Origin: Knoxdaviesia capensis
Taxonomy: Eukaryota; Ascomycota; Sordariomycetes; Microascales; Gondwanamycetaceae
Assembly (NCBI GenBank): GCA_001510575.1
Contig: LNGK01000003.1
Location: 4,107,732 to 4,171,731 of the forward strand
DNA: 64,000 bases
Reading direction: 5' to 3'
Under the pieces are notes generated by a model that searched no databases, was not told the origin of the DNA, and worked only from the letters and a program-made list of their open reading frames with translations. Positions 1 through 11,661 of the stretch are shown in pieces. Each line of letters opens with the position of its first letter. Position 1 is the first letter of the stretch. The translations under genes and the position numbers were made by a program.

Positions 1-211
1 GGAGGGAGTGGGCGCCTGGTTTGTGCAGATAGGCGATCTCAACACCGTTCACCACCTCTGGCAGTTTGCCAACCTGGAGGAGCGCAAGATCCGCCGCGAG
101 CAGAGTTGGAGTGTTGATGGTTGGAGTGATACTGTCCACAAGACTGTCCCTCTTATTCAGTCGATGAAGTCGCGGATCCTCATCCCCATGCCCTGGTCGC
201 CCATTGCGTAA
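1..211 (+). CDS. NIPSNAP family protein, C-terminal part (5' end outside window)
   Basis: The open frame enters at the left edge and ends at TAA 209-211. It gives about 69 residues matching the end of the NIPSNAP domain: the GDLNTVHHLW block near the start, a basic EERKIRR stretch, then SRILIPMPWSP just before the stop, where NIPSNAP proteins usually end. NIPSNAP proteins are small ferredoxin-like-fold proteins, many of them mitochondrial, with no settled enzymatic role. No ATG start is visible (position 8 is GTG inside the frame), so the N-terminal half and any targeting peptide are missing. The downstream neighbour RAV2 is convergent. Family assignment is firm; exact function is not known. 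Confidence 0.85.
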   Translation, partial: EGVGAWFVQIGDLNTVHHLWQFANLEERKIRREQSWSVDGWSDTVHKTVPLIQSMKSRILIPMPWSPIA

Positions 212-898
212 ACGAGAAGCACGTGTCATCTCTTTACGCAAAAAATGCGACATTAAAAGGAACCGACTGCGTCAACCTTCTCTCCCCTGGGGATGATTTC
301 GCCTCGGTTTCCTTTTTCTGCAGCCTTGTTTTCTTCGGGTATCAGCACTTTGTGCTACGAACGAAACGAACACACGACCACAAACGCTCGACGATCGTCA
401 CATCACAACGATCAGTTTATTGTCTTGTTTCTCTCCTATTGCCTTTTTGTTGTCTGGGGAGAACCATTCATTCCCCAGTACCTATGCCTCTTGACCTTCC
501 GATTCTCTCATATGTTTTCTGTTTCCTCGATGTTTCAGAATTGCTGGCGTCTCTGACGAGTGTGCTCTGGTTTTCTTTTTCTCCGTCCTGGGTTTCTTTG
601 ATCTTGATTTCCCTTGCTGGGAATTCGGGTTTGCGTTAGTTAGTCTTTCTATCACTCTAGGGAAAACTCACAAATCTCTTTTCATTTTTGTTCCCCGTCG
701 TCGCTCACAGTCCGTGTCATCAAACCCTCGCACGGGTATTCTGCTGCAAACGTCTACTTATGTGTGATGTCAACTTGATATCGAGATTATATATGTTTTG
801 ATTTCTACCGCATATCTATATATAGTGGGTACATGCCGTCCCGTTGGAAAAAAAAAAAAAAAAAACGCTCTATCCTAAGGAAGGGTCATAGGAAACAT
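212..898. other. Intergenic spacer between convergent 3' ends
   Basis: A T- and C-rich spacer carrying the 3' untranslated regions of the NIPSNAP gene and RAV2. It contains an 18-nt A run at 848-865. The 138-residue open frame at 223-639 is low-complexity and resembles nothing I know. Confidence 0.5.
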
Positions 899-2148
899 CT
901 ACCGCCACGACTCCTCGTACCCCTTGCCCAAAACCTCGGCCAGGTTCCGTCGCATCTCCGCGACCGAATTGGCCAACGAGCGCAGCTTCGCGGTAAGAGA
1001 CATCAGATTCGGATCGGCGCTCTCGATCTTGAGCTTCTCGCGCACGAAAACCTCGGTGACGTTGTCAGCGGCGGACATGGAGGGCACGCGGGTGAGTTCG
1101 CGGCCGGCGGCATGAAAGGCCTGTTCGGGGTCTCCGGTGTTGTAGCGGTAGGGGAACTTGAGGTCCATCTCGTCGTGCTCGAGGCGGCGCACGGTGCCGA
1201 TGGCGAGGCCGAGCTTGGTGCCGAAGTGCACGGGGGCGTCGGCGGGCTGCAGGGCGCGCATCCACAGCACGATCGACGAGTCCTGCACGGCGATGTAGAT
1301 CGACAGGTCGGGGTCGAGCGGCGGGGTGAAGTGGGCTGCCGAGCACGAGAGCGACATCCACAGCGGGTCGGCCGACGGCGCGGCGCCGGGCCGCTGGTTC
1401 ACGCCGACCAACGTCGGCCCCGCGAGGATCGCCTGTGTGAGCGAGAGCAGCTCGGAGAGCACGCGCAGCTGCGAGACCAGCGTGATGCCGGTGGTCGCGT
1501 GGGCGAGGGTCAGTTTGAGGATGTTGAGGGCGTCGTCGAGGTGCTTCTGGGCGGCGACGAGCGCGTCGAGGTGGATGGGGAACTTGGGGTTGAGGGTGAT
1601 GGTGAGGGACGGCTGTGTGCGCAGCTGGAGGTGGAGGGTCTGGTTGGAAAACGAGGAATCGGCTGGTTGTTAGCTTGTTGGTTCGTATTGCGGACCTCTC
1701 TGGTCCGGAGGGCGGATGAGTTGTGCGGGCCGGTTGTATGGACTGGACTTACCCCCTTGACGATGCGTGTACCGACCCGCGTGATCGTGCCCTTGACCAG
1801 CTCGTTGCGCAGCGTGCTCATCACCAGCGTGCTGCCCGGCTCGACCGGCGCCAGCAGCGCATAGCAGTCCTCGACGCCATGTTTGATATCGCGCAGACTC
1901 TCGCGCACTTCCTTGACGAACCAGTCCAGCTCCAGCTTCTTCAATCCGGTTTGCGCGTGAATTAGCATACTGTGTAGCCCTTTTCTTTTCCTTTCCCCTT
2001 TTCACTTTTTTCGGTCTCTTTTTATCGTTCCTCTGTTTGTTTTCTTCCGTGGAGATCAGATCATGGGGAAGGGGAATCTCACCTGCACTTGAGCCTTTTC
2101 AACCTCAAGCTCCTGCGGAGATATAGGTGGCCATATTTCCATAGACAT
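899..2148 (-). CDS. RAV2: RAVE complex subunit Rav2 / Rogdi leucine-zipper family
   Basis: Three exons join in frame: 2083-2148, 1753-1938 and 899-1639 (66+186+741 nt), giving 330 residues against 351 in budding yeast Rav2. Introns are 144 and 113 nt, begin GTGAGA and GTAAGT, and have CTAAT/CTAAC branch points. The start gives MSMEIWPPISPQ. The ATG at 1968 is rejected because it lies in the intron's branch-point region and splicing restores the family N-terminus. Residues about 20-80 carry the Rogdi pattern: KLELDWFVKEV, a CYALLAP stretch, then a VKGTITRVG segment. The C-terminal two thirds are the helical/beta Rogdi core. Rav2 with Rav1 and Skp1 forms RAVE, which reassembles V1 with Vo of the vacuolar H+-ATPase in the cytosol and at the vacuole. 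A telobox-like motif lies 194 bp upstream. Exon joins are inferred. Confidence 0.85.
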
Positions 2149-4811
2149 GCTGCCTACATCTGTGTGTAGAGGTTCTATGGAGGTTGGATGTTGTAGGCAG
2201 CCATTTAAAGGTGAGAAAGAAGTTGAAACGTGGTGATAGAAAAACCAAGGTGACGAGATCTAGAGCTTGTCTTCAGGTGAGCTCACTTTCTGGGCAAAGC
2301 TAGCACTTCTCCACTTGACCAAAAGTGTCTATACAAATCATAACCCTAACGCGATAGTGGTAGGGTTTAACCCGTTTAACATGCGAGAGAGGATGCCGAG
2401 CCACACACAATGCATGTGCAGTCTCTTGCGTTTCCCACAATCGAGATGTGAAGATAAAATATAATATGGACATATCGACTGTACAGTCCAGACCTTAGCC
2501 TACACCAATACGCAGTCGATGCGAGAAAAGGGGGAGATGATATGTGTCCATAGCTGCTAGAAGAACATATGAGTTTGTCTTATACCACACGGGATTGCAA
2601 GTTATCCTACAACAACGCTGAACAACTCACTCCCCGGGTGCGTAATACTGCCCTAGAAGCTGGAAACTGGTCTTGAGATACATGCTATACCCTTGGTACA
2701 ACAGTTTTAGTATGGCGATGCCCGAAAAGGTGTCGTGTATGTAGCTAGGCTATGTTGAGAGTCGTGAAAAGGGGTAAAAGTCACCACTGATATTAGAAGA
2801 TGTCCGGACACTTGAGGCAGGGCTTATTCAAATCTGTTGTGCCTTTGAAGCTTGAAAAGTTCTCTCGTTGTTTTGCGGCTGGACTGCGAAAGACACCTGA
2901 ATCTTCATCGCCGCGATGCTTACAACAGGCGAAGACGAGAGAAACTCGAAGGAATCACAACACATCGTGATTGTCATGTTCTAGTAGTGCTTTTAACTTG
3001 AAAATTATCACCGTCGGGTCTTTCTCTCTCCTCGACACTTACTTACTCTCAACGCTGGCGGCGGGACCAGGCCTGGTGGTGTGAGTGAAGAAACTGTAAC
3101 TGTGTCATTAAGGGATACACCCAGCTCTCCGTTTGAAAAGGTTCACCCGCACAAGACTGTGGTCGTTAGATGTATCCGAAGATTGAAGATTTTCACCCTC
3201 GCGTAGATAGGAATCACTCCATCACTCAGTGCCGCCAGCCGAGTCGGGCCCGGGCCTTCACCACGAGCCCTCCCCTCTGGCGCCGACGGGATCTTGTTGG
3301 GTGAGAGACACTGGCAACATTTGACCGCCGGTTGGTTCCCGCTGCTCATCACGGGCCCTTGATGGGATCATTCACGGATCTCGCAGATACACACAAACAA
3401 TGAATACATCCTATTGCGAACAAGACCTCGCTGTCCAGTCACTCGGGGTTATGCTAAAGCCCGCACCAGCAGCTGATTCTCCCGCACACAAAAAAGACCT
3501 CGACTGCGTCTGTCCTCCGCCAATGTTTCGATGTGCTGGCTCCTTATCCAGATATAGTAGCGCTCGGCTGCCGAGTCCTGGGTGAAGGGGGGTGGCTGTT
3601 GAAAGGGGGCAGGCACACTTACAGTGGACGGCGTCAGAGTGACTCATGATCGATCATGATGGATGCATATGCACCGTGGTGTTTTGCAACAACACAGCGG
3701 GAGATGAGCCAATCCTGGCCCGAATTCGATGGGAAGACGTGGAAACAGTTGAAAACCGAGTTTTTCAAATGAGACAGGTTGGAAGGGACACACACGTTTG
3801 ATTTCGGCTGGAAATTTGTATAAAGGGCAGGTGATGGACTCTCTCCTTCATCAAGTGGGACAGTCTCTTCGTTCTCTCAATAGATACATCGGCCAAGTAC
3901 CATACCAAGAGCGCCATTATGTAGCACTACTTTGATCCGAGGTACCCTAGGTGACTTGACGGTCCGAGACGTCAAACAGGGCACGCAAACCCCACATGGT
4001 AAGAATATTCCCCGTTCGTTTCTATCCACTTGACACTCCCCAACCAAGTGCATCTCCATGATGATGAGATGCACACACACTGGTCTCTGATGACACAACG
4101 AGTTACACGTTCTCTATAATGAATCGAGGAAGAACAACCTCACAATACATGATCATACATTAGGAAGCCGACATCGCCTGAAAACACCAGTCCCTTCTTC
4201 TCTTTAACGGTAGTCAGCGTCACTGAACACGATGATTTTGGTTAGAGAGAGAAGGATACATGGAAGAAAATCAAACTTCATCATGTCAAGAATCATATGC
4301 TAACCGAAAGGATATCTCCCTGAATTTATTGGCACAGGTCCTCGAGTCGATCGGAACGATTACACTGCCATATAAACACATATATGAATGGTCACAACAC
4401 TATCAGCTTGTATGCTAGGAGAGAGACAGCGCAGCAACGGTGGACGGTATACCCACACGAAAGGGAGTCAATGGCGAATACTGGCCTCCACCACAGTACT
4501 ACTCCCTGCCTTCTTCTGATTGTGAATCTTGCGTGATGCACCATAAACTTGGCTCAGAATGGTTACACCGACAGGAGGAGGCCGTGAGGAAGATTATGCA
4601 TATACAGAGTACATGCCATCATACACGAAACGTTCACAGATAGATAGACTGATCACAGAGTGAGTGGTAATTTAAAGTCAAAATCAATTGGTAGAAAATC
4701 AGACGCTAGATAAACATAAAAACAAAAGCCGAGAAACTGTTTCTCTCATTGGCAAAGAAACAAACGAGAACCTTTGGGAATCTTTCTTCCTTGCTGTACA
4801 GATATCACTAA
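2149..4811. other. Intergenic region without a supported gene
   Basis: It holds the RAV2 promoter and the 3' flank of the bZIP gene. The short open frames here (up to 78 codons) have no recognisable domains or splice partners. A perfect TGACTCA lies at 3640-3646. The GC-rich patch at 3200-3360 remains unidentified. Confidence 0.5.
2342..2349. promoter_or_regulatory. Telobox-like motif upstream of RAV2
   Basis: AACCCTAA, 194 bp upstream of the RAV2 start. An opposite-strand copy TAGGGTTT follows at 2361-2368. It is one of a recurrent set of AACCCTA(A/G) motifs in this window and could bind a telobox Myb-type factor (inference). Confidence 0.4.
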
Positions 4812-5531
4812 CTAATCCTTGAACTTGAGCAAACTCTTGAACGCAGCGGTTTCAGCCTCCTGGCGGACCAACTGCAGACGCAGTTCGTCACGCTCGCGCG
4901 TCATCTCACGCAGGGCATCCTCCAGCTCTTGCACATGATCGAGGCGGCGCTGTCGGTAGCGGCGGGCAGCCTCGGTGTTGCGCTGGCGGCGTTTCACCGC
5001 CTCGAACTGCTGGCCGTCACTACCGCCATCCGGGCTCTCGTCTTCGTTGTCGTCGGACGGAGTGTCATCGTGGTCCCGCGACCGCTTGCGCGGCTGGATG
5101 GGGACTACGTTGGACAGACTGCGTGCCGCCGGCGGGACGGCGGAGGCAGAGAGCGAGGATGCGGGCGTGGCGGCGGAGGCAGTCAGGGGAGTGAGGAGCT
5201 GGGCGGATGGCGTGGAGACTGTGGTGAGGTCGGGACCTGGCACACAGTTCACGGATGAAGCATGTAAAGGCTGAGGGCTGATGTCTCCAAGTGGGACTGG
5301 ATGGGCGGGCAAGACATGTTAGCATGCTGTGTTGCCCCGTGTGAACATCGTGATGCAGGCACGTGCAGATGAGAACTTACAGGTCAAAGTGTCCATGGAC
5401 GGAAGGTCAAAATCCAGAGGAAAATCGAGACCAAAGGTGTTTCCAAAAAGAGGATCCCCGAAGGCCGCATAGATAGACGGGTCGGCCTCGGGTGCTGAGA
5501 AAAAGCTAATCGGCTCTGGCAGTTGGACCAA
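4812..5531 (-). CDS. bZIP transcription factor, Gcn4/Idi-4-like class (5' end unresolved)
   Basis: Exon 5381-5531 (or further 5') joins exon 4812-5296 across an 84-nt intron (GTAAGT..CCAG, branch GCTAAC) to read 211 residues from position 5531. The C-terminus is a bZIP: the basic region has NTEAARRYR (bZIP consensus N-x2-AA-x2-S/Y-R), followed by heptads with Leu, about 30 residues before the stop. Upstream is a Pro/Ser-rich region, an acidic DDTPSDDNEDE run and an N-terminal acidic/aromatic segment (FGDPLFG, LDFPLDFDLP) that looks like an activation domain. Such factors bind TGACTCA-type sites; Gcn4/CpcA members control amino-acid synthesis. Oddity: the frame stays open upstream to about 5630 but contains no ATG. 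The only nearby ATG (5592) is out of frame. The first in-frame ATG is at 5396, inside the activation-like segment. A further 5' exon or a sequence error is possible. Confidence 0.75.
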
Positions 5532-5592
5532 CGAGGATTGCTCCGATGAAGAGCTGGCGCGATTCGCACACGGCGGTTGCGTCGGTTGCCAT
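5506..5592 (-). other. Candidate upstream ORF (28 codons) overlapping the bZIP gene 5' end
   Basis: ATG at 5592-5590 opens a 28-codon frame ending at TAG 5508-5506, in a different frame from the bZIP coding sequence and overlapping its first exon. GCN4/cpc-1-type genes are known for translational control by upstream ORFs. Whether this one is regulatory, or the true start displaced by a frameshift error, cannot be told here. Confidence 0.35.
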
Positions 5593-5930
5593 TTGCGCAG
5601 GTTATGTGGCGGCCTCTACACGGAGGCCGACGGAGTTTATATCAAGAAGAGGTGGAGGAAGACCTGAGGCTTGCGGTGATTATGCCCTGGTCAAAAACGA
5701 GGGGAAGGAGGAAAGCTGAAAGGAAAACCCTTAAGTATCAGGCATTCGCCAGATGTGTTTAAGGGGGGGATTGGAAGAGTGAATGGATGGAGGATGATGA
5801 AGAATGATGAATCTGTAGAAGTGAGAAGAAGACCGGTGATGAGGGGACCGCCATTAAATGTGATTTGGAGACAGCATCGCCTTACCGAAAGGGCCAACCA
5901 ATCAGAGGCCCAGAAACCGATGGCTCAAAG

Positions 5931-5937
5931 TGACTCA
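5931..5937. promoter_or_regulatory. TGACTCA (Gcn4/AP-1-type) site upstream of the bZIP gene
   Basis: A perfect 7-bp TGACTCA lies about 340 bp upstream of the first ATG of the bZIP gene, next to a CCAAT-like ACCAATCAG (5897-5905). Autoregulation through such sites is established for cpc-1-type factors; here it is inferred. Confidence 0.45.
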
Positions 5938-6032
5938 TAGTGATTCTTTATGACCCACTTAGAACATCGGCTTATTGCATATTTTCCGTTTGTGCTAAGA
6001 TAACGGACTACGCCTTCCGGTGGTACCCTAAT

Positions 6033-6040
6033 AACCCTAG
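6033..6040. promoter_or_regulatory. Telobox-like motif upstream of the bZIP gene
   Basis: AACCCTAG, 441 bp upstream of the first ATG of the bZIP transcript. A second copy lies at 6167-6174. Confidence 0.35.
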
Positions 6041-9000
6041 CCTTTCCCGCCGGTTGTGCATGAATCCGGGGTCTCCGGCCGCGCCGTCTGACTCTTAGCC
6101 CGGGACCTGACCGCGGAGTGGTGTGGCGGGCCCGATGTGTGGAATGACGGCATGCACAGTTCCGGTAACCCTAGGGGGCACTTGTGTAACCCTTAAGGCC
6201 GGAATCCGGCCATGGCATGTTGCGGTGAGGATGTAATAAGAAATCGAAAAAACGGCAGTCCGGGTGCAAACGATCTTCCACTCCATCCAGGTGACGTGAC
6301 GATAGTGCTCACCCAACGAGGGGGGAAATCTGGGGTCTCTTTCAGATTGTGATGTGTGCGTCGTCTCTCCGCGCTCTTTCAGCTGGGTTCCGGCTTTAGA
6401 CACACGTCTTCCCTCGGTCGTACATCCTCGGTTGACCAAGAAGCCATGGTAAGAAGCTGTTGCAATAAAAAAAGACGTCGAGTTAGAATGAATATAAGAG
6501 ATGAAAAGCTCCAGCTGGGTCTTCCTGCGATATGAAGGCATCATCAACCCTTCTCTTCGCCGACACTGTGTGTCATGATCTCACCGCCGAGGTCCGTGAA
6601 CAACCACCACCACCAGAAATATTTGTCTTTCGAAGATACAGTAGGAAACAATCTCCGGCAGGAAGGGAAGGAGATGCTAAGAAATCAACCGTCAGCGGCA
6701 GCTTAGCTGTCAGCGGCAACCTTCGACGTCGGGGGAACTCGCGGCGCTCTTGAGCAAATCGGCGTTCCAACCCACCCCCTGGGCATTGTGCGCATGTTGC
6801 CTCCCGCGGATGTGCAGATGTGTCCATCAACAAAATCTGCGGGACGACGGCAGGATGCAAAACTGTGGTGGAGTCCAAAAGAAGCCCATATGGGCCCCAA
6901 TCGCCTAAGCGAAGCCCACAAGTTGAAGGCCTTGGAAGGCCCCGCGACACGGTATCGCGTGCCTCGGCTTCACATAACAGCGGGCACACAGTCACCCCAC
7001 CGCTGGAAATGTGGTGATTAAGGTGCCGGGAGGATTTCGTGTCTGGAAATAAAGAAAAAAAAAAAAGCCTCCAGAGGATTCCTCGCGAACAGGTGAGGGT
7101 TTTTGGCTGAACATCCTATGCCTTTGCCTAGGTTCCAGAGCCTCCCGTCGCCGAGGTTGGGATGCGTCGCTCCAGAGGTGGCACGCCCAAAATTTCCAGA
7201 CAGTGCCAAACCCTTTCCGAGCAGAGCAAACCCTAAGCAAATCCAGAACCCGCCAGTCCGTCCTCTCGGGAGAGTTCACACACAGAGCCCCGAGCCCGAA
7301 GAGAGTGGCTGCGCGCTAAATATAAGATACGCGGTATGGGTTCTTCATATCTTGAGATTTCTTGTTCTTGTGCCGGAGTTCAGCAGGCTGGCAGTAGATA
7401 ATGTCGTGGCCTCGTCTCGCCTGCGCTCGTTTGATACCTGGCAGGTTTCCTCGTATGTCTCGGCTCGCTTCGCGAGTAATCAAGAATTATTAGAGCCCAT
7501 GTTTTCCAGCACATACCGATTTAGCCTTGTGGCTTGTATTGAAGGGCCCCATGCCAGAGCTTTTTCACCAGGGCGCGCGCGTGCGGTCAGTGGACTTTCA
7601 TTGGAGTATGGAAGACGGAGAACAATGCCACAGAAAGGGGACAAGAGAGCAATCATTTGGCAGAGCAGGTACTAGGCATGTAGCCATGGCCGGAAGCCGG
7701 GTTGTGGGAATGGAAATAAGACAATATGCGACGGAGCTCCCCCTCAGTTGTCACGGAGGAAAAACCCCCCTTCAACGATAACTCCGATCCGTTCGAGGCC
7801 GCATAATACAAGCACTAGAGCGGAGTTTTGGAGCCGTCAGATGGGCATTCGGACGAGGACCCAAAATTTTGGCATAGCCGGGGCCACAAGTCCGATATTC
7901 CCAGGGCTCTCTGGGCAGTTAAAGTTGTCGCACTAGGCGAGTCGCGTCCTCAGCATGAAGATGTGATACGGAGGTTCTTTATGCATCCAGATCATAGGTA
8001 TAGTGGGTGCTCAGAGAGAGAGCTCTGACAAAACATGGACGATTGGTCAACGATACCTAATCCACGCTGATGACTTTGGGCGTAGACGGAGGTATCGGTC
8101 AAGAGTTGCACCACGGCGCCCAGACCTGAGACGTATAAACGTACCTACGTATCTCGTCCCGAGAGAAGCCGGGCGTAGAAAGCTTGGAAGGAGCTGGGGA
8201 TGTGGTGATATCGCAAAGGATGATAATCCACGGATGCCGAGCGACGGATGAACGAGCAAGCATGGAATGTCAGGAATGGCATAGCCCTGGTGAATCGACC
8301 TGGCTGTCATGAAATTTGAGACTTGCGGAATCTGCGGAATGTCCCTTTCCCGATGACGAAGTCTGGAGAAAAGTGCCAACGGACGTCAACACAGACAGAT
8401 TTGAAATGCAACGGACAAAAATCAGCAACCAGAAGAGAAGAGGGAAAACCTGGCAGGATTAGGGTCTACGGCTGACAAAGTGTTCACAATCACCAACTTT
8501 TGAGGAAAGAACCTCACGATGGTTGTCCGTGCCTTCTTGAATCCTGCTCGACTTGCATCAGAGAAGGCAAAGATGAAGCCCTAAATCACGTAAGCACACA
8601 AGACTTGAATTTCACAGATAATTTCTCCCAAGTCTGTCTTGAAGCGTATTCTCTCTCTCTCTCTATGTCTTCTCGGCATTCCAACCTACACATGGCTGGC
8701 CGACAAATCTTGAAAACATCGCTGTTTGATCTCATACAACCATGAAATGGTGTTGCACCTTTTAGCTCGCCTTTATTATTATTAGGCTTGTCTCTTGTGG
8801 GTATATCCTCCCCTGAATAAATCCCACTCTGTGCCTATTAGATGCCCCCCAACTTTTCTCTGTGTACTTGGGAGCGGACCCCGGAACGACAGTCGCTCCG
8901 ATCGGACGACTTTTGAGTTGGAGTTCGCCAACAGTCTGTTTCCCCTCGCAGACTGATGTCCATGTACAAATTGTATTGTTCCGAATGGCACGGCCCTGAT

Positions 9001-11661
9001 GTAGGGAAGGCCTAGTTGGCCCGAAGGTGAGCTGAGCATAGGGATATTGTTCGCTTTCATGTCTGTGACAGCGGATAAGTTCCAAACCGCTGTTTTCCAG
9101 AACAGAACCCTTAAATCGACAAGGAAGAAAATGCCACCCCAAAAATTCTAGGACTGGCTAACCCCGTTATAGCAGGTTGGCTGCAAAAAAGACAAATAAC
9201 CGGCAAAAACTTCTCGCCGGCTTCCGCATACTCGGAAAACTTTTCGGGTCTTGTCTTGATTCAGAACCCCTGTCGTCAACAGGAAAAATCAGAGGGAGAC
9301 AACAACATCAGACATTGTCCCAAGACCAAGCTGTGCTGGGACATCCGTGGGCCTTCGTCCGCAAACTCGTACCTCTCGACATACTTTCTCGCCATGGCGA
9401 AATCGTCGAATCGCGGTATTCGCTGCATAAGACGCCTAAACGGAAAACGCGCATCTTCTCTGCTCGGCTCTCCTAGTCTTGCACCTTTTTTTGGGCAACA
9501 TCCGCTGCCGAACAGACAGCCATCAGTCCCTGCTTGCGCCCCTGGTGGCGACGGGCGGACCACAGTCCCCAGCATTAAAGATAGGGCCACGACACGGACA
9601 TTACGTGTAAAGCCAGCCACCAGGTGCCATAATGGCAAGTGGGTGGTTTTGTGCAATTCTATAAAAGGTCCTAGATTCAAGTGATACCAAAACTTAATAC
9701 CTACTGTTTGTGTCTTACAGGTGCTCCGATCCGACTTGTTAAACGCGCGGGATAACACGGACAGACACATCTTCGTCTCACTTACACGCTGTCGCCGCAG
9801 TCGGTCGTCGGTCGACTCAACTCCTCCGATGTGCGGTTTGCCCATCTCCTATTGTTGATTCATAATCCTACAAAACAAGCATCCTGGGATCCGGACCCTA
9901 GAACACGCCAGCACAACCTGGATGGGATGGAAAGCTCGATATAGATTATTCTTTTCTCCGGGTTTCGGGGGGTGGTATTTTTTATTCTAAACACACGGAC
10001 GGATGTCGCTGGTTCCTCCACCTGACCTTTTTCTTCTTCATACGAAATTTCCCCCTCGAAATATCCAGTGCTCCCCCAACTTTCTTTTTCTTTGACTCCA
10101 GCCGACCCATTCTATCTTCTTGGTTCCTAAGCACCTCTAACAACACAACACCATTTTCATATCAAAACCTATGACACGACTTCCCAGTCACTGGGTGTCT
10201 CCCTGCAACTCCACACGTCACGCTCTGTGCGTCTCCGGCTTAACGACCTCCAATAGCCGTTCCTCATCTCGCCGTGTCTGATACGACATCAAAGTCCAGC
10301 TCAGCCCTCATTGCCAATAAGTAATAGGTACGTATGTACTGTACTGTATAGTACTGTCTGATCTCCACAGCGCGCGCTATCAAAGCCTTGGGTGCGTTTC
10401 TCAACTACACGTACACTATCCAAGACAGCCTCGGTGCACTTTCACCCCATTTTAAGATCCTCTATTTCCTGGCAATGTTGCCAGAGAGGGGCGAGTCGGC
10501 GGATAGTGAGTGGGACGGACATATCGGTTATCCAGCCTAAGAAATGAGTTAAACGACTGACCTTGCATTTATTCTTCCTTCCGCCGTTCAGTAAACCTCC
10601 CACATCGGCGACTGCTTCGTTTGGGGGTATAACATCAATTTCACATCCCCAGATTTCCCCCCCCTCGCTTTTCCACTCTGCTGGATATCTCTCCCGGCTT
10701 TAATCTTTACTCTTTATATCCCCCTGCTTGCATACCAGTCTCTCTGTTGTGAAACATTTCGGCTTGTTATTCACATACGTCGGTTCCGTTTGAATCTTCA
10801 ATCCCTGCTGCCAGATGTCTCCGGCGTATCATCACCTCCGAACCTGATATTACCACCGGCCCAGCTCACCACAAACAGCAACACCTTGCATTTGCACTGT
10901 GGAGTTGCCTTGGCCATAAACACTACCGAGCCCAATCCTATTGCTGCTGATTGACCGTTTCTCCTTCTCATCGAACTGGATTTATCTCGCTCTTTATTTC
11001 TATTTTTTATGTGACTTTTCATCCAGCGAACGAATCAACCAAAGGAACCACACTATACGGCATTCGCCAGGGAGTTTTCGCCAGACAAATTCCACCGATC
11101 GGCGCATCTCGGACGCCGTGTCTCAGTCGCTACATCGACGACCTGTTCCGGCGACCTCTCTTCACTCGCTCTCCACCTTCGCTTTTCTTTGATTACTATC
11201 CTTCCATATTCTTTTTGGGGTTTTCTTCCTATTTTATGATTCGCTTTTTAACCCTCAAGTTCCTGTCGTCTCCTCACTCTCTTCACCATTTTGCTGCTTC
11301 CTTGTAGTTGAACGATCTCTCGATTTTCCATCTCGCCCGCCCCATATATCTCAGCCCTATCGCCTCGACCGTTTTCACCACACCGCTCGCTCTGCCACTT
11401 ATCTAGAGCTCAGATCTCACTTATTACCTTCACGTGTGTCGCCCACTCATCCTCACCGGTCCTTCTTGTCGAACGACGAACACACCACTGTCATACCGAA
11501 AAGACATCTTCCGAAAGGCGCCTGTACGCTCTTGCTTCTTGCTCAAGTATATGGCCCGATCGCCTATCCTTCTAGTGATACGCAAGCGACGTTAGGCGGG
11601 GGCATCATCCCATCCTTTTGAAAGTTTAACTCTTGTAAACCTCGTGCTCTGAGATTCACAA

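Larger units (their letters stand above)
5593..11661. other. 6-kb gene-poor region
   Basis: It holds the bZIP promoter and the long upstream region of the DUF3237 gene. Open frames up to 190 codons (for example 7103-7675 + and 9276-9845 -) lack recognisable domains, biased third positions or plausible splice partners, so I do not call them genes. Telobox-like motifs occur at 6033, 6167 and 7228. An ACTGTACTGTA repeat lies at about 10335-10357. The last 1.5 kb is pyrimidine-rich, as in fungal promoters and leaders. Confidence 0.45.

Noticed and set aside
833..1864. 343-codon plus-strand frame over RAV2
   Set aside because: Antisense shadow of the RAV2 exons; it starts in a lysine run coded by the poly(A).
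3143..3352. GC-rich minus-strand frame suspected to be rRNA antisense
   Set aside because: I could not match it to 5S, 18S or 25S sequence that I know; left unassigned.
3640..3646. TGACTCA as a control site of the bZIP gene
   Set aside because: It lies downstream of the bZIP gene's 3' end and more than 1 kb from any start; chance occurrence is likely.
7103..7675. 190-codon plus-strand frame as a gene
   Set aside because: No recognisable domain, no coding-like third-position bias, and no conserved start context.
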